Below are positions 60,468 through 64,000 of a DNA stretch of 64,000 nt, in pieces. The DNA comes from Prorocentrum cordatum (Eukaryota; Sar; Dinophyceae; Prorocentrales; Prorocentraceae): positions 1,549,531-1,613,530 of the forward strand of contig CAUYUJ010015726.1 in the NCBI GenBank assembly GCA_963575745.1. The letters run 5' to 3'. The notes beneath the pieces were generated by a model. The model ran no database searches, had not been told where the DNA came from, and worked only from the letters and a program-made list of their open reading frames with translations. How positions within the stretch are numbered: position 1 is the first letter of the stretch; each line of letters begins with the position of its first letter. A program made the translations under genes and the position numbers.

Positions 60468-63400
60468 CTGGGTGGCGTTGACGCATGCGGCCTGTGCCGC
60501 TGGAGCCTTCGGTGGAGCTCCCTATGGGGCCACGAAACGCCGTCCTGGGTGGCGTTGACGCGCGCGGCCTGTGCCACTGAGCCTTCGATGGAGCTCCCTA
60601 TGGGGTCACGAAACGCTGTCCTGGGTGGCGTTGACGCGTGCGGCCTGTGCCGCTGGAGCCTTCGGTGGAGCTCCCCTTGGGGCCACGAAGCGCCGTCCTG
60701 GGTGGCGTTGTCGCGTGCGGCCTGTGCCGCTGGAGCCTTCGGTGGAGCCCCCTGTGGGGCCACAAAGCGCTGTCCTGGGTGGCGTTGACGCGTGCGGCCT
60801 GTGCCGCTGGAGCCTTCGGTGGAGCTCCCCTTGGGGCCACGAAGCGCCGTCCTGGGTGGCGTTGTCGCGTGCGGCCTGTGCCGCTGGAGCCTTCGGTGGA
60901 GCCCCCTGTGGGGCCACAAAGCGCTGTCCTGGGCGCCGTTGACGCATGCGGCCTGTGCCACTGGAGCCTTCGGTGGAGCTCCCTATGGGGCCACGAAGCG
61001 CTGTCCTGAGTGGCGTTGACGCGCGCGGCCTGTGCCACTGGAGCCTTCGGTGGAGCTCCCCATGGGGCCACGAAGCGCTGTCCTGGGTGGCGTTGTCGCA
61101 TGCGGCCTGTGCCACTGGAGCCTTCGGCGGGGCCAAGAAACGCTGTCCTGGGCAGCGTTGACGCATGCGGCCTGTGCCACTGGAGCCTTCGGTGGAGCTC
61201 CCCGTGGGGCCACGAAGCGCTGTCCTGGGTGCCGTTGACGCATGTGGCCCGTGCCACTGGACCCTTCGGTGGAGCCCCCTGTGGGGCCACAAAACGCTGT
61301 CCTGGGTGGCGTTGGCGCATGCGGCCTGTGCCACCGGAGCCTTCGGTGGAGCTCCCTATGGGGTCACGAAGCGCCGTCCTGGGTGGCGTTGACGCATGCG
61401 GCCTGTGCCACTGGAGCCCTCGGTGGAGCGCCCTATGGGGCCCTGGGGCGCTGTCTTGGGTGGCGTTGACGCATGCGGCCTGTGCCGCTGGAGCCTTCGG
61501 TGGAGCTCCCCGTGGGGCCACGAAACGCCGTCCTGGGTGGCGTTGACGCATGCGGCCTGTGCCACTAAGCCTTCGGTGGAGCTCCCTATGGGATCACGAA
61601 ACGCCGTCCTGGGTGGCGTTGACGCGCGCGGCCTGTGCCACCGGAGCCTTCGGTGGAGCTCCCCATGGGGCCACGAAGCGCTGTCCTGGGTGGCGTTGTC
61701 GCATGCGGCCTGCGCCACTGAAGCCTTCGGTGGAGCCCCTGTTGGGCCACGAAGCGCTGTCCTGGGTGCCGTTGACGCATGCGGCCTATGCCACTGGAGC
61801 CTGTGGTGGAGCTCCCAATTGGGCCACGAAGCGCTGTCCTGGGCGCCGTTGACGCATGCGGCCTGTGCCGCTGGAACCTTCGGTGGAGCTCCCTATGAGG
61901 CCACGAAGCGCTGTCCTGGGTGGCGTTGACGCATGCGGCCTGTGCCACTGGAGCCTTCGGTGGAGCTCCCCGTGGGGCCACGAAGCGCTGTCCTGGGTGC
62001 CGTTGACGCATGCGGCCCGTGCCGCTGGAGCCTTCGGTGGAGCCCCCTGTGGTGCCACAAAACGCTGTCCCGGGTGTCGTTGACGCATGCGGCCTATGCC
62101 ACTGGAGCCTGTGGTGGAGCTCCCAATTGGGCCACGAAGCGCTGTCCTGGGCGCCGTTGACGCATGCGGCCTGTGCCGCTGGAACCTTCGGTGGAGCTCC
62201 CTATGAGGCCACGAAGCGCTGTCCTGGGTGGCGTTGACGCATGCGGCCTGTGCCACTGGAGCCTTCGGTGGAGCTCCCCGTGGGGCCACGAAGCGCTGTC
62301 CTGGGTGCCGTTGACGCATGCGGCCCGTGCCGCTGGAGCCTTCGGTGGAGCCCCCTGTGGTGCCACAAAACGCTGTCCCGGGTGTCGTTGACGCATGCGG
62401 CCTGTGCCGTTGGAGCCTTCGGTCGGTGGAGCTCCCTATGGAGCCACGAAGCGCTGTCCTGGGTGGCGATGACGCACGCGGCCGGTGCCAGTGGAGCCTT
62501 CGGTGAAGCTCCCTGTGGGGCCACGAAGCGCTGTCCTGGGTGGCGTTGACGGATGCGGCCTGTGCCGCTGGAGCCTTCGGTGGAGCTCCCCATATGGGGT
62601 CACGAAACGCCGTCCTGGGTGGCGTTGACGCATGCGGCCTGTGCCCCTGGAGCCCCGGTGGAGCGCCCTATGAGGTCACGCGACGCTGTCCTGGGTGGGG
62701 TTGACGCATGCGGCCTGTGCCGCTGGAGCCTTCGGTGGAGCTCCCTATGGGGTCACGAAACGCCGTCCTGGGCGGCGTTGACGCATGCGGCCTGTGCCGC
62801 TGGACCCTTCGGTGGAGCTTCCTATTGGGTCACGCGGCGCTGTCCTGGGTGGCGTTGACGCATGCGGCCTGTGCCAGTAGAGCCTTTTGTGGAGCGCCCT
62901 GTAGGGCCGCGAAGCGCTGTCCTGGGTGGCGTTGACGCATGCGGCCCGTGCCGCTGGAGCCTTCGGTGGAGCCTCCTGTGGGGCCACGAAACGCTGTCCT
63001 GGTTGGCGTTGACGCATGCGGCCTGTGCCACTGGAGCCTTCGGTGGAGCTCGCTCAGGGGCCACAAAGCGCTGTCCTGGTTGTCATTGACGCATTCGGCC
63101 TGTGCCGCTGGAGCCTTCGGTGGAACCCTCTACGGGGCCACGGAAGCGCTGTCCTGGTGGCGTTGGCGCATGCGGCCTGTGCCGCTGGAGCCTTCGGTGG
63201 AGCCCCCTACGGGGCCGCGAAACGCCGCCCTGCGTGGCGTTGACGCATGCGGCCTGCGCCACTGGAGCCTGCAGTGGGGCCACGAAGCGCTGTCTTGGGT
63301 GGCGTTGGCGCATGCGGCCTGTGCCACTGAAACTTTCGGTGGAACTCCCCATGGGGCCCCGGGGCGCTGTCTTGGGTGGCGTTGACGCATGCGGCCTGTG

Positions 63401-64000
63401 CCACTGGAGCCTTCGGTGGAGCCTCCCGCGGGGCCACGAAACGCTGTCCTGGCTGGCGCTGACGCATGCGGCCTGTGCCACTGAAGCCTTCGGTGGAGCT
63501 CCCCATGGGGCCACGGGGCGCTGTCTCGGGTGGCGATGACGCATGCGGCCTGCGCCGCTGGAGCCTTCGGTGGAGCTCCCCGCGGGGCCACGAAACATTG
63601 TCCTGGGCGGCGTTGGCGCATGCAGCCTATGCCGCCGGGGTCTTCGGCCCCCCTATAGGGCCACGCAACTCTGCCCTGGGCGACGTTGACGCATGCGGCC
63701 TGTGCCACTGGAGCCATCGGTCCCCATGGGGCCTGGGGCCGCGAAGCCCTGCCCTGGGCGGCGTTGACGCATGCGGCCTGTGCCACTGGAGCCTTCGATG
63801 GAGCCCCCTTGTGGGGCCGCGAAACGCTGTCCTGGGTGGCGTTGACGCATGCGGCCAGTGCCACTGGAGCCTTCGGTGGAGCTCGCTCTGCTGCCGCGAA
63901 GCGCTGTCCTGGGCGGCGTTGACGCATGCGGCCAGTGCCACTGGAGCTCTCGGTGGAGCTTCTTTTGGGGTCAAGAAACGCCGTCCCGGGTGTCGTTGAC
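60468..64000. repeat. 77-bp satellite, about 46 copies, continues past window
   Basis: GCATGCGGCCTGTGCC recurs every 77 bp (60484, 60561, 60638, 60715, 60792 and so on) to the window end. Each unit continues CTGGAGCCTTCGGTGGAGC, then a GGGCCACGAAGCGCTGTCC segment and GGTGGCGTTGAC. A four-unit block (61782-62090) is duplicated at +308 bp; a two-unit block near 60638 is duplicated at +154 bp. A few units have indels. Since 77 is not a multiple of 3, reading frames rotate, yet all plus frames and the minus strand contain long open stretches (minus 61551-60598, 317 codons). Confidence 0.95.

Noticed and set aside
60598-61551. 317-codon minus ORF in the satellite as a gene
   Set aside because: It follows the 77-bp unit through all three frames; kept only as a curiosity about stop avoidance.

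Overview
The window looks like nuclear DNA of a dinoflagellate. The evidence is two decayed non-LTR retrotransposons of the dinoflagellate type (zinc-ribbon/coiled-coil ORF1, apurinic endonuclease, reverse transcriptase, C-terminal C2H2 fingers), one host-like gene broken into short exons with repeat-derived introns, and long triplet microsatellites filling most intergenic space. The species cannot be fixed from the sequence. No rRNA, tRNA, spliced-leader or telomere sequence was recognised. All similarity statements come from reading motifs by eye; no database was searched.

Layout. 1-326 holds the end of an unknown minus-strand ORF. 590-2085 is microsatellite. 2590-7067 is a broken minus-strand LINE. 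7130-7975 is a long CCT tract. A second LINE on the plus strand begins at 9867 and ends at 34452, but it is split by a 16.47-kb insertion (16147-32618).

The insertion is the highlight. It has perfect 27-bp terminal inverted repeats, is flanked by TA, and removing it down to one TA restores the LINE reading frame. It carries six intron-free, co-directional minus-strand ORFs: a 1371-aa pogo/Tc1-like DDE transposase with extra domains, an endonuclease/exonuclease/phosphatase-fold protein, a probable catalytically dead relative of it, and three unknown proteins. It is studded with about 70-80 copies, all in one orientation, of a 12-bp near-palindrome (CCGCNACTGCGG). Only one near-match was found elsewhere in the window. 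The motif occurs in all three reading phases and between genes, so it is conserved as DNA or RNA and not as peptide. In the transcripts it would fold as a CCGC/GCGG stem closed by an AGUN tetraloop. Nested hairpins sit at both ends, and a 128-bp palindrome sits almost exactly at the element's midpoint.

35.7-39.9 kb (and perhaps 48.8-49.2 kb) holds exons of a minus-strand CocE/NonD-type (X-Pro dipeptidyl-peptidase S15-like) hydrolase. Its Ser, Asp and His can be placed in three exons. Its introns contain two repeat families, one of them a small element with terminal inverted repeats.

40-60 kb is mostly repeats: ATC, GGCGYT, GGA/CCT, a 144-bp tandem, a 2.9-kb GAGAAAACGAG array flanked by inverted C-rich blocks, and an 83-bp tandem. 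Scattered coding-like fragments lie between them. 60.47 kb to the end is a 77-bp satellite with a recent four-unit (308-bp) duplication.
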